From assembly GCA_964448285.1 (NCBI GenBank), contig CAYUWG010000024.1, forward strand, positions 1 through 51,006: DNA of 51,006 bases, read 5' to 3'. A model generated the notes under the pieces. The model saw only the letters and a program-made list of their open reading frames with translations. It was not told the DNA's origin and did no database searches. Positions 27,837 to 36,053 of the stretch are shown piece by piece; position 1 is the stretch's first letter, and every line of letters starts with the position of its first letter. The position numbers were made by a program, and so were the translations under genes. Source of the DNA: CAYUWG01 sp964448285 (GTDB lineage: Bacteria; Bacteroidota; Ignavibacteria; SZUA-365).

Positions 27837-28346
27837 TTAAAACCTGATCTGCAATCCAATCCTTCCGACGCCTTGCACGCGAATGCTCGCAACACCTTTC
27901 TCGCTTACGTCGAAGTCGTAAAGGTGGGCATCGACGAAGGCGTCGGCGATTTGCAGGAGGTAGGTGACGGCAAACCACCATGCGTAAGTGTCACGGCGGT
28001 CGCGGTAGAATTCGCGGAACTGCTTCAGGCGCAAATCACCGGATGGGTTCGTCTCCGTGATGCTCGCCGCGTACAGGTCGCGGTACTGTGCGTAGGTATC
28101 GTGTTCGGTCGCATAGCCGTAAACCAAAAATCCGGAGACTCCGAGAACGATGGGAATTTTCCAGTAAGACTCGTTGTAAAACTGACCCAGACCCGGAAGG
28201 ATCGCCGAGCGAATAACCGCACCGAGAGGCGACTTGCCCATTACGAACGCACTTGTGTCCGCAGTGGCCGCAGTCGTGTCGGTTTCAACCTGCGCCGTTA
28301 GAGATTGTGCTGCGAGTAGAAGGGATATGATAAGCGCGAAACGCAC
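27837..28346 (-). CDS. DUF5683-type membrane protein
   Basis: 169 residues. The signal peptide ends SLTAQ. The core has the DUF5683 pattern: a KSPLGAVIRSAILPGLGQFYNESYWKIPIV block, then hydrophobic segments near residues 65-80 (LGVSGFLVYGYA) and 125-145 (WWFAVTYLLQIADAFVDAHLYDFD). The GQFYN-YWK and DAFVDAHL motifs are typical. These proteins are widespread in Bacteroidota and Chlorobiota, often near cell-envelope or chromosome-partition genes, with no firm function. The gene reads away from the tRNA and stops 270 bp from res. Confidence 0.8.
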   Translation of the reverse strand: MRFALIISLLLAAQSLTAQVETDTTAATADTSAFVMGKSPLGAVIRSAILPGLGQFYNESYWKIPIVLGVSGFLVYGYATEHDTYAQYRDLYAASITETNPSGDLRLKQFREFYRDRRDTYAWWFAVTYLLQIADAFVDAHLYDFDVSEKGVASIRVQGVGRIGLQIRF

Positions 28347-28432
28347 GGCTCAACATATCAGACTCGGCGTCGCTGTACAAGCCGGAACGGATTCCCATTA
28401 CGAAAAGGAATCCCTATCTTTGAAGCGGCACT

Positions 28433-28505
28433 GCGCCTGTAGCTCAATGGATAGAGCGTCGGTCTTCGGAACCGCAGGTTGGGGGTTCGACTCCCTCCAG
28501 GCGCG
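28433..28505 (+). tRNA. tRNA-Arg (anticodon UCG)
   Basis: 73 nt with a complete cloverleaf: acceptor GCGCCTG pairing with CAGGCGC, D arm GCTC/GAGC, anticodon loop CTTCGGA giving anticodon UCG (reads CGA), five-base variable loop AGGTT, and T arm with GTTCGAC. No CCA is encoded. It lies between DUF5683 and the response regulator at 28533. Confidence 0.95.
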
Positions 28506-28532
28506 CAATGAAACACTCCCCACTCCCTCCCG

Positions 28533-29204
28533 ATGAAAGTCCTGATCGTTGAAGATGAACGCAAAGTCGCGTCCCTTCTGCGTGTCGGCCTGAGCGAACA
28601 CGGGTTTGCTGTTGACGTCGTTCACTCCGGAACTGCCGGACTGAAGAGCGCACTCAAGAGCACGTACGACGTTATCGTTCTCGACGTCCTTCTGCCGGGG
28701 ATGAACGGCTTCGAAGTGCTCGCAAAGCTTCGCGAAAACAAGAACACGACGCCCGTCCTTCTGCTCACCGCGCTTGGCGAAGTTCAGGACAAGATCAAGG
28801 GACTGAACCTCGGCGGCGACGATTACCTGACGAAGCCCTTCGACTTCGACGAACTCCTCGCGCGCATCAATGCCTTAGTGCGCAGGAGCGGCGTGAACAC
28901 CGACGAAGTGCTGTCGGCAGGCAATCTCGTGCTCGATAAAAAAACCCACCGCGTAAAGCGAGACGGCAGAGACGTCGAACTGACGACGAAGGAATTCCAG
29001 TTGCTCGTCTTCTTGCTTGAGCACAAGAATCAGATCATCACGCGCGCGATGATTTCCCAGCACGTTTGGGATATCGCATTCGACACCGGGACGAACGTGA
29101 TCGACGTCTATATCAACTACCTGCGCCGGAAGATCGATCGCGACACCGACACCAAGTTGATCCAGACGATTCGCGGCATCGGCTACATGCTCAGCGATCC
29201 GTGA
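28533..29204 (+). CDS. OmpR/PhoB-family response regulator
   Basis: 223 residues starting MKVLIVEDERKVASLL. Receiver: acidic pair E8/D9, phospho-acceptor Asp about 51 in VIVLDVLLPGMNG, Thr/Ala switch in LLLTALGE and Lys in YLTKPFDFDE. The C-terminal winged helix (about 125-220) has the usual VELTTKEFQLLVFLLEH recognition core, ending YVNYLRRKID-type and RGIGYML. It works with the histidine kinase whose ATG overlaps its stop by one base (TGATG), so the two are translationally coupled. Homologues with this pairing often respond to metals or envelope stress (CusR/MprA-like), but the signal here is not known. It starts 28 bp after tRNA-Arg. Confidence 0.95.
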   Translation: MKVLIVEDERKVASLLRVGLSEHGFAVDVVHSGTAGLKSALKSTYDVIVLDVLLPGMNGFEVLAKLRENKNTTPVLLLTALGEVQDKIKGLNLGGDDYLTKPFDFDELLARINALVRRSGVNTDEVLSAGNLVLDKKTHRVKRDGRDVELTTKEFQLLVFLLEHKNQIITRAMISQHVWDIAFDTGTNVIDVYINYLRRKIDRDTDTKLIQTIRGIGYMLSDP

Positions 29205-30568
29205 TGAAACGACTTGCCCTTCGTTCGAAGATCGCAGGTCTGTTCGCGACGCTCTACGGCGTTCTGTTTCTGGTACTCCTCGCATGGCTGATCTTCCATA
29301 TTCAACGAGACTACATCGAGTACACGGACAGGGAACTTCAACGAACCACCGACCTCATCATCCGGCGGCTCCACGAAGCAAAAACGAAGTTCGATTCACT
29401 CATCGAGTCGCTGACGCAAAGCTCCGACGTGATCACGCCTACGCGATACGTTTCGATTGACCGTGATGGACGATCCCTTGCGCGTTCGCATAATTATCCG
29501 TTAGACAGTCTCTTCGAATCTTCGATGGAAGATGACGGCTTCGACATGCTGCACCGTGACGGCAATTGGTACCGAACCTACAGCCTGTCCGGACACGGCT
29601 TCCACATCCATCTCGTCGAAGACATCACGCACGTGGAAGACACGATCTTCGATGCGGTGATCCTCATCCTGATTTCCATTCCATTCGTCGCCCTTATTTC
29701 CATCGTCACGGGATTGTACTTGGTTCGTCGCGTCCTCAAGCCGATAGACGAAATCATTTCCAAGGCCAAGCAGATCAGTTCGGAGAGTCTCAACGAACGC
29801 ATCCCGACGCCCGAATCGGAGGATGAACTTCAGCGTCTCGTCGAAACGCTCAACGATATGATTGGGCGTCTCGAGGAAGGCTTTCGTCGCATGGAGGAAT
29901 TCTCCGCAAATGCATCGCATGAATTACGCACGCCTTTGACCATCCTGAAAGGCGAACTCGAAGTAACTCTTCAAACCGAGCGCACTCCTGAAGAATACCG
30001 CGCGACTCTCATGAGCAATCTCGAAGAAGTTCGGCGCATCGCGAAGACGGTCAGCAGCCTCTTCCTCCTCGCGCGTATGGACAGCAAGCGACTCCAACTT
30101 ACGATCGAGGAGATCGATCTCACGATGCTGCTGGAAGAGATCTATTCGGAAGCGCAGGTTCTCGCAAGGCCGAAGGACATTCACGTCCAGCTCGATGTGA
30201 AGGGACCCCTTCGGTTGAAATGTGACGTCGTGCTCGTAACACAACTGTTGCTCAACCTCTTAGATAATGCCGTGAAGTACACCGATCGTGAAGGCAAGGT
30301 AACATTGAGCGGATTCGTTCAAAACGGTTTCGCGTGCGTTGTCGTGAAGGACAACGGTATCGGGATCGATGAAGAGCACGTCCGAAAGATCTTCGAACGC
30401 TTTTACCGCGTCGATAAACAACGGTCGCGCATGGAAAGCGGCGCCGGTCTCGGTTTGTCGATCGTCGAGTGGATCGCGCGGATGCATGATGGAGAAATTC
30501 GCGTGACGAGCGAGCCGGGTCGCGGAAGCGAGTTTACTGTCGCTCTCCCATTAGCGAGAAATTCTTAG
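29204..30568 (+). CDS. Membrane HisKA histidine kinase
   Basis: 454 residues from the ATG at 29204, which overlaps the regulator stop. TM1 (about 8-32), a periplasmic sensor loop (about 33-145), TM2 (about 148-172, ILISIPFVALISIVTGLYLV), HAMP (about 172-225), then HisKA with the phosphorylated His in FSANASHELRTPLTILKGELEV. The ATPase domain has the N box LLNLLDNAVKYTD, G1 DNGIGID, F box FERFYRVD and G2 GAGLGLSIVEWI. All catalytic motifs are intact. It should autophosphorylate in response to a periplasmic cue and pass phosphate to the OmpR-type partner. The cytochrome gene 220 bp downstream might be a target, from position only. Confidence 0.95.
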   Translation: MKRLALRSKIAGLFATLYGVLFLVLLAWLIFHIQRDYIEYTDRELQRTTDLIIRRLHEAKTKFDSLIESLTQSSDVITPTRYVSIDRDGRSLARSHNYPLDSLFESSMEDDGFDMLHRDGNWYRTYSLSGHGFHIHLVEDITHVEDTIFDAVILILISIPFVALISIVTGLYLVRRVLKPIDEIISKAKQISSESLNERIPTPESEDELQRLVETLNDMIGRLEEGFRRMEEFSANASHELRTPLTILKGELEVTLQTERTPEEYRATLMSNLEEVRRIAKTVSSLFLLARMDSKRLQLTIEEIDLTMLLEEIYSEAQVLARPKDIHVQLDVKGPLRLKCDVVLVTQLLLNLLDNAVKYTDREGKVTLSGFVQNGFACVVVKDNGIGIDEEHVRKIFERFYRVDKQRSRMESGAGLGLSIVEWIARMHDGEIRVTSEPGRGSEFTVALPLARNS

Positions 30569-30787
30569 AGAGTCATCGTTTTCCGGTAGTCTCACCGGCC
30601 GTTATAGACATTTTTTGCCTTGAGTGTTATGATGAACATCACCCTTTATTGCGTTTCGTGATTTAATCTATTTCTAATACTAAAGCGTTGATTGAAACTT
30701 GGAGCGGAAGCATTTTTCCAGTGGTAATATGAGCGGCTTCCAAACCGATATTGAAAAGAAAATCCCATCAAGACTCTGAGGATAGAA

Positions 30788-32317
30788 ATGAAAAACACTC
30801 TCTACATACTCGCAGCGCTCCTACTCGCGACATCGATTGGTCAGGCACAGGATCTCTGGCCTGATTACGGCGGTTCGAGTTCCTGCTTCACATGCCATGC
30901 AGGGATGAAGGACGAATTCATGAAGTCCGGACATCCCTGGAAGGTGCAAAAAATCGATGTATCCAAGGTTGACGCAAATGGATACTACAAACCATTCCCA
31001 GCCGGCACGAATGAAACCGGCGTCGTTCTCGCTCCGGAAGTCGTCGCTGCCGGATTCAGCATGGCCGATCCGACGAAGATCGGTTTCATGATCGGCGGTT
31101 TCGGATGGAAGACGCGGTGGATGGATAAGGACGGCTACATCTACAAAGGCACGAAGGCGCAATACAACCTCGGAACCATTCATCCGGACAAACGCGGACA
31201 TGGCGCTTACGATGCCGCGCAAGTCGGCAATCAGGTTTTTGCACTCGCTGCCACTCCGGCTAAGTATGATTGCGGCACGTGCCACACGACAGGATGGAAA
31301 CCTTACGTTGCCGGTTCGCAGGAAGTGCGCAAAGATAACCTTCCCGGTTTCGAGGGAACCTTCCTCGAATGGGGCGTCATGTGCGAAGGATGCCATGGGC
31401 CCTCGAAAAACCACACGCAAAATCCCACCGGTGTGAAGCCGCCAAAGGATGGTTTCGACGGTTGCAAGACGTGTCATGCTCGTGGAAAAGGCGACAGGAT
31501 CCCGGTAAAAGGTGACAAGATGTTTCTTGATCATCGCGAGCAATACGACATGATGAAATACTCCAAGCATCGGCAAACCGCGAACATGACTTGTGTGACG
31601 TGCCACGATCCACACAAGAGCACCGTCTATGATCGCGGCGGTCTTAAGAGCACCGCGAAGACGTGCCAGCCTTGCCATTCGAACAGGCAGAACATCACCG
31701 TCACGATCATCTCCGGAGGCAATCAACGCACGCACACCCACGAGTGCGTCGATTGTCACATGCCTTATGTCGGAAACAGCGCGGTGAAAGCGAACAACAA
31801 CCGAGGCGACGAAGCCAGCCACATGTGGGCGATCAATACCGAGCCGGTGAATCGCTGGCAAGGGATGTTCACAGCGGACAGTTTGAACGTTGACATCTCG
31901 AAAGGGACTGCATCTCATACGTTGGATTTCGCTTGCCTCGGCTGCCACACGAGCAGGGACGTGCAATGGGCTTCCGGATACGCGAAGGACATGCACACCA
32001 AGACCATCACCGTCAGTGCAGAACGGACGGCGGCACCGAGTGCATTCGTGTTGAACCAGAACTATCCGAACCCATTCAATCCTTCGACGACGATCACCTT
32101 CGGTTTACCGAGCGCTCAGAACGTCACGATCTCGATCTATGATGAACTCGGCCGTTTGGTGAAGGTGATACTCAATGGTCGCTTTGATGCGGGAATGCAT
32201 CAAACGCTTTGGGACGGTACGGATGCTTCCGGCGCATTCGTGAACAGCGGGACGTACTTCTACCGCTTGGAAGCGGATGAATTCCGACAGACGCGCAAGA
32301 TGCTCATGATGAAATAA
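30788..32317 (+). CDS. Octahaem c-type cytochrome with T9SS sorting domain
   Basis: 509 residues; the signal peptide ends IGQAQ. Eight CXXCH haem sites are seen in order: CFTCH (33-37), CGTCH, CEGCH, CKTCH, CVTCH, CQPCH, CVDCH and CLGCH. The region after them starts NYPNPFNPST and ends RKMLMMK, a type-A T9SS sorting domain (about 420-509). Haem is attached in the periplasm by the Ccm/Ccs machinery, and the sorting domain predicts export to the cell surface. The arrangement recalls NrfB/tetrahaem-type electron carriers rather than nitrite reductase: no CXXCK site is seen. A surface electron-transfer role is inferred. A strong terminator follows. Confidence 0.92.
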   Translation: MKNTLYILAALLLATSIGQAQDLWPDYGGSSSCFTCHAGMKDEFMKSGHPWKVQKIDVSKVDANGYYKPFPAGTNETGVVLAPEVVAAGFSMADPTKIGFMIGGFGWKTRWMDKDGYIYKGTKAQYNLGTIHPDKRGHGAYDAAQVGNQVFALAATPAKYDCGTCHTTGWKPYVAGSQEVRKDNLPGFEGTFLEWGVMCEGCHGPSKNHTQNPTGVKPPKDGFDGCKTCHARGKGDRIPVKGDKMFLDHREQYDMMKYSKHRQTANMTCVTCHDPHKSTVYDRGGLKSTAKTCQPCHSNRQNITVTIISGGNQRTHTHECVDCHMPYVGNSAVKANNNRGDEASHMWAINTEPVNRWQGMFTADSLNVDISKGTASHTLDFACLGCHTSRDVQWASGYAKDMHTKTITVSAERTAAPSAFVLNQNYPNPFNPSTTITFGLPSAQNVTISIYDELGRLVKVILNGRFDAGMHQTLWDGTDASGAFVNSGTYFYRLEADEFRQTRKMLMMK

Positions 32318-32361
32318 GTCAAAACGGATGGCTGCATCGCACGCCATTCAAGGGAGAGAGA

Positions 32362-32388
32362 GAAGCCGGTTCGCCGGCTTCTTTTTTT
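32362..32388 (+). terminator. Rho-independent terminator after the cytochrome
   Basis: Stem GAAGCCGG / CCGGCTTC with a TTCG tetraloop, followed by seven T. It lies 45 bp after the cytochrome stop and reads from the plus strand; the minus strand has no comparable T run. Confidence 0.9.
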
Positions 32389-32485
32389 CCATGATGTGAT
32401 GAGTGATTGCTTTCATCTATATAGAAAGCGATAGAGGAAGCGTTCTTCGCTCCATCGAGGTAACACAGCCGCGTTTCGAACAGTC

Positions 32486-33904
32486 TTAGAGTCGCTCGAC
32501 TTTCAGCATGTTGGTTGAAACGCGTTTGTTCAATGGCGTGCCGGCAGAATACACGACGTGGTCTCCGCGTTTTGCAAAACCCGTCGCAAGCACGATATCG
32601 GCGATAGTAGTGAGAAGGGAATCTGTCTCGACAAGCGGTGGAATGAGTTTCGGATAGACACCCCATACGAAGGTCAACTGCCGCTGAGTCTCTTCGTGGT
32701 CCGTAAGCGCGAGGATTGGAGTAGCCGGGCGGTACTTCGCGATGATACGCGCCGTGCCTCCGGACGAAGTGAGCGGAACGATTGCCGCAGCCTCCACCTG
32801 TTCGGCAATGACGCAACACGCCCGCCCGATTGCGTCCGCGACATTGTGTTGGGATTCCTTCGGAATATCGTACGCGCGTTGGTTCGCTCTGAAATGTTCT
32901 TCCGCTTTCCGAATGATACGATCCATGTACTCGACTGACTGCACGGGATAATCTCCCACGCTTGTTTCAGCGCTCAGCATCACGCAATCCGTTCCGTCGA
33001 TGACGGCATTGGCGACATCGCTCGCTTCCGCGCGAGTTGGGCGTGGATTCTCGATCATCGATTCGAGCATCTGCGTCGCAGTGATCACGGGCTTGCCGAA
33101 GAAATTACACCTCGTGATGATATGCTTCTGCAGAACGGGCACGTCTTCCGCTTGCATTTCCAGGCCAAGGTCACCGCGGGCAATCATGATCGCGTCCGCT
33201 TCAGCGATGATGTCTTCGATATCATCGATCGCTTCGTATCGCTCGATCTTTGCAATGACCGGGACGCTTCGACCGAAGAGCTTCATCGTCGTCTTCAATT
33301 CGAGTACATCTCTCTCTGATCGAACGAAAGAAAGTGCTATGGCATCGACACCGTTGGCCAGGCCGAATTTTATATCCTCGATATCCTTCTCGGAAAGCGA
33401 AGGCGCAGTGATCTTCACCCCCGGTGCAATGATGCCTTTATGATTGGAGAGCACGCCGCCCTTCACCACTCTCGTGTGAATGTCGTTGTCGCTGAGCTCT
33501 TCGACGGTCAGAATGATGTAGCCATCGTCGATGAGAATAGTCGAGCCGGGCGAGACGTCGTGAATGAGGTTCGCGTAACTCGTTGAAACGCGCTCTGCAT
33601 TTCCAAGTTCAAGATGATCGGTCGTGATCGTGAATCGTGAGCCATCGGAAAGCTGCACCCGATCGCCGAGAACTTTGCCTGTTCGAATCTTCGGCCCCTG
33701 CAAATCCAGTATGATCGCGATCGGCTTTCCCGTCGCTTGCGATACACTGCGTATATCTTCGATGCTCTGGCGATGAATCTCATGTGAACCATGGGAGAAA
33801 TTCAATCTTGCGACGTCCATTCCGGATTCGACAAGTTTTGTGAGATTCGCGGTCCCACTCGAGGACGGTCCGATCGTGCAGATGATTTTCGTTTTACGAT
33901 ACAT
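32486..33904 (-). CDS. pyk: Pyruvate kinase
   Basis: 472 residues, the usual bacterial length. It converts phosphoenolpyruvate and ADP to pyruvate and ATP in lower glycolysis. The A domain starts KTKIICTIGPSS and has the substrate and metal motifs NFSHGS, LDLQGPKIRTG, VIAKIERYEAI (catalytic Lys), ARGDLGLE and ITATQMLESM; the B-domain lid is within about 70-165. The C domain is present and there is no extra PEP-utiliser domain. The start is 18 bp downstream of the sirtuin stop, so the two are probably one transcript. It is convergent with the cytochrome gene. Confidence 0.97.
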   Translation of the reverse strand: MYRKTKIICTIGPSSSGTANLTKLVESGMDVARLNFSHGSHEIHRQSIEDIRSVSQATGKPIAIILDLQGPKIRTGKVLGDRVQLSDGSRFTITTDHLELGNAERVSTSYANLIHDVSPGSTILIDDGYIILTVEELSDNDIHTRVVKGGVLSNHKGIIAPGVKITAPSLSEKDIEDIKFGLANGVDAIALSFVRSERDVLELKTTMKLFGRSVPVIAKIERYEAIDDIEDIIAEADAIMIARGDLGLEMQAEDVPVLQKHIITRCNFFGKPVITATQMLESMIENPRPTRAEASDVANAVIDGTDCVMLSAETSVGDYPVQSVEYMDRIIRKAEEHFRANQRAYDIPKESQHNVADAIGRACCVIAEQVEAAAIVPLTSSGGTARIIAKYRPATPILALTDHEETQRQLTFVWGVYPKLIPPLVETDSLLTTIADIVLATGFAKRGDHVVYSAGTPLNKRVSTNMLKVERL

Positions 33905-33922
33905 ATGATTCGCTCTTTGATA

Positions 33923-34663
33923 TCATGCCGTACATCTGTGTCTTCGCGCAATCGTCACGAGCTGCGGCAAGATCGATGCGGACGTGCCCATCAGGCATTC
34001 ATGCATGATGGGAGCCAATACTGATGGGTTCGGATTGATTTCCACGACATATGCTCCTTTCTCACGCGCAACGCCTGGGAGCTGTGCCGCAGGATAGACT
34101 TCCCCTGATGTTCCTATTGAAAAGAAAAGCTCCGAGCGTTCAGCTGCCTTCCACGCGAGACTCATTTCACGTTCCGGCAGATACTCGCCAAACCAGACTA
34201 CGTCCGGACGAACAAGCCCGCCGCATTGACAGCGAGGAACGACGCTTTCAACGTCAGGACTGTGCTCATAAGGCTCACGGCAATCGATGCAATAGCTTTT
34301 TTCGATGTTTCCATGCAGTTCCAAAATTCTCAAACTGCCGGCACGTCTATGCAGGTTATCGACATTCTGCGTTATGAGAGTGAAGTCCGGCACAAGCGAT
34401 TCAAGTTCAACGAGTGCGAAGTGTCCGGGATTTGGCTGAACTTCCTGAATGATCTTCCTTCTATGAGAGTACCACTCCCAAACCAGATTCGGATTAGCAA
34501 TGAATGCCTGGAAATTCGCCAGTTCTTCCGGTTTGAACTTCGTCCACAGTCCACCCTTATCCCGAAAAGTCGGAACACCGCTCTCTGCTGATACACCCGC
34601 TCCGGTGAGAACGGTGATCGAGCGTGCGTTTGCAAGATGCCCTTCTAATGTCGCCGAAATCAT
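33923..34663 (-). CDS. NAD-dependent sirtuin deacylase (SIRT5/CobB-like)
   Basis: 246 residues. NAD-binding motif GAGVSAESGVPTFRD at 21-35, QNVDNLH at 99-105, catalytic His117 in ELHG. Zinc ligands C125-C128 (CIDC) and C145-C147 (CQC; the usual spacing is CxxC, so the second pair is tighter). Residues Tyr65 and Arg68 in the WYSHRR block match the Tyr/Arg pair that lets SIRT5 and CobB bind succinyl or malonyl lysine, so desuccinylase activity as well as deacetylation is predicted. It removes acyl groups from lysine using NAD+. First gene of a probable operon with pyruvate kinase, a known acylation target in other bacteria; regulation of pyk by it is inference. Confidence 0.93.
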   Translation of the reverse strand: MISATLEGHLANARSITVLTGAGVSAESGVPTFRDKGGLWTKFKPEELANFQAFIANPNLVWEWYSHRRKIIQEVQPNPGHFALVELESLVPDFTLITQNVDNLHRRAGSLRILELHGNIEKSYCIDCREPYEHSPDVESVVPRCQCGGLVRPDVVWFGEYLPEREMSLAWKAAERSELFFSIGTSGEVYPAAQLPGVAREKGAYVVEINPNPSVLAPIMHECLMGTSASILPQLVTIARRHRCTA

Positions 34664-34972
34664 GACGCAATCTAATCCAATTGGAGCAGATGCGCACAGC
34701 TGCGAAGTTAGAAGCTTTCATATCTCACAGATTTGACAAAGCCGAAAATCGAACGTCGGCAATATGATTTCCGGCAATATTTTCATTCGCGTTGTTCACA
34801 TCAATGAGATTGATGCAAATATTGCAGTCGTCGTCTCGATTTCTCGTTTACTCCGCTCCTGTTTAGACTATATTGCGTCCGAGTCAATTGAAGACTCATG
34901 ATAAATGTACAAAATCAAGACAATGAATGAATATGAAAACGAATTATTTGCATCAAAGAGACTGGAGGTAGC
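34664..34972. other. 309-bp divergent intergenic region (sirtuin / pilus genes)
   Basis: No coding signal is seen. It should hold promoters for both the sirtuin-pyk pair and the pseudopilin genes. A short inverted repeat GAGTC...GACTC (34881-34897) and two GGCAATAT copies near 34756-34780 are present, but neither matches an operator I know. Near 34963 a GGAGG motif precedes the pseudopilin ATG at 34973. Confidence 0.45.
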
Positions 34973-35494
34973 ATGTCTGGCGTACAAATGCTTCTATCTG
35001 TTGTGGCCGTAATGATTTTCGGAATCATCGGAACGAACCTTCGAGAGACCATCTTGGAAAACGAAGCGAGTCTTCGAACCAATTCAACATCGCAGGAAGC
35101 GGCCTCCGTCGGGCGTGCATTCATTGATGAGATTCAAACGAAGTTTTTCGATGCTGCGAATGCATCGAACAAAGTTGTCCGTCTTGCCGACTTGACTCCC
35201 GCTAATTCGCTCGGTAAGGGCTCGTGGGAGGTCTATCCGAGCATCAACGATGTCGATGATTACCATAATATGACGTTCGCAAGTCCAGCTCCGGGAGTCA
35301 TGGCTACCAGTTCAACCCCAAGAGCTTTGAGAAGTACTGAGGGTTACACGGTCACATGTCGTGTGGTTTACGTAAATCCTGACAATCCATCCACAACATC
35401 ATCGACGGCGACATTTGCGAAACGGGTAACGCTGAGAATTAGCAATACATACTCCGCTGATACACTCACCATGTCTTATATCTCGACGTACTAA
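34973..35494 (+). CDS. Pseudopilin-like protein 1
   Basis: 173 residues; the start is preceded by ACTGGAGGTAGC. A hydrophobic N-terminal helix (about 4-22, VQMLLSVVAVMIFGIIG) is followed by a charged helix starting NLRETILENEASLRTNS, the outline of a type IV pilin or pseudopilin. However, the N-terminal leader is extremely short (MSG) and there is no classic KGFTLIE processing site. The rest is a beta-rich globular domain. It is the first of three pilin-like genes spaced 1 and 12 bp apart, upstream of the PilT/PilMNO/PilQ genes, so a minor pilin or initiation-complex role is inferred. Confidence 0.65.
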   Translation: MSGVQMLLSVVAVMIFGIIGTNLRETILENEASLRTNSTSQEAASVGRAFIDEIQTKFFDAANASNKVVRLADLTPANSLGKGSWEVYPSINDVDDYHNMTFASPAPGVMATSSTPRALRSTEGYTVTCRVVYVNPDNPSTTSSTATFAKRVTLRISNTYSADTLTMSYISTY

Positions 35495-35495
35495 C

Positions 35496-36041
35496 ATGCA
35501 TACTCAACTCGACATCATCGGCTCAGTTATCGTCGGCGGCATGCTGACACTGTTATTTGCAACGTTTATGCTGGACAAACAACAGTCGGAAATTGAAACG
35601 AACAGCATGGTCATGAACCAAACTGCTATGGCCTCCATCGATCAGATGATTCAATTCGATCTTCGTAAAGCGGGATACAAGGTCTCGGGCAGCCCTTACC
35701 TTGTCTATCAACCGAAGCGGCTCGCCTTTATTGGCGACATCGATGACAATGGCTCAATAGATACCGTTCGGTATTGGTTTGCGACGCCCGTAACATCTAC
35801 TCCCAATCCTCGGGACAGTCTGCTTTACAGGCAGGTCAATAGTGAAACAGCCGTCGGCACAGATATGGGTTTGACCGACCTTCAATTCCGATATCTCAAC
35901 TCCAGCGGGAATGAAACCACTGATCCGGCGCTCATCAGGTCGGTCAACGTTTCAATGAAGATTCAAAGCCGATTCCCACTCGATGGAGAATATCAGGACA
36001 CCTATAGCGACTTTCGCATTTCACCAAAGAATAAAAAGTAA
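35496..36041 (+). CDS. PilW-like pseudopilin 2
   Basis: 181 residues, starting one base after the previous stop. The N-terminal hydrophobic helix (about 6-25, LDIIGSVIVGGMLTLLFATF) is followed by a polar helix with QTAMASIDQMIQFDLRKAGY, the segment that in PilW and GspJ-type minor pilins follows the membrane helix. The body (LAFIGDIDDNGSIDTVRYWF, then LQFRYLNSSG) fits the PilW-type beta domain that senses sequence order DxDxNG-like. As in its neighbours no standard prepilin peptidase site is visible. Probably a minor pilin of the same apparatus. Confidence 0.7.
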   Translation: MHTQLDIIGSVIVGGMLTLLFATFMLDKQQSEIETNSMVMNQTAMASIDQMIQFDLRKAGYKVSGSPYLVYQPKRLAFIGDIDDNGSIDTVRYWFATPVTSTPNPRDSLLYRQVNSETAVGTDMGLTDLQFRYLNSSGNETTDPALIRSVNVSMKIQSRFPLDGEYQDTYSDFRISPKNKK

Positions 36042-36053
36042 GCGGAGGATATC

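Noticed and set aside
27717..28301. 194-codon plus-strand frame opposite the DUF5683 gene
   Set aside because: The minus-strand gene has a signal peptide and the family motifs; the plus-strand frame has none.
28398..28625. Minus-strand frame over tRNA-Arg (peptide like SNPQPAVPKTDALSIELQAQC)
   Set aside because: This is the well-known spurious translation opposite a tRNA; the tRNA cloverleaf is complete.
30821..31996. 391-codon open frame opposite the cytochrome gene
   Set aside because: Sense strand encodes eight CXXCH sites, a signal peptide and a sorting domain.
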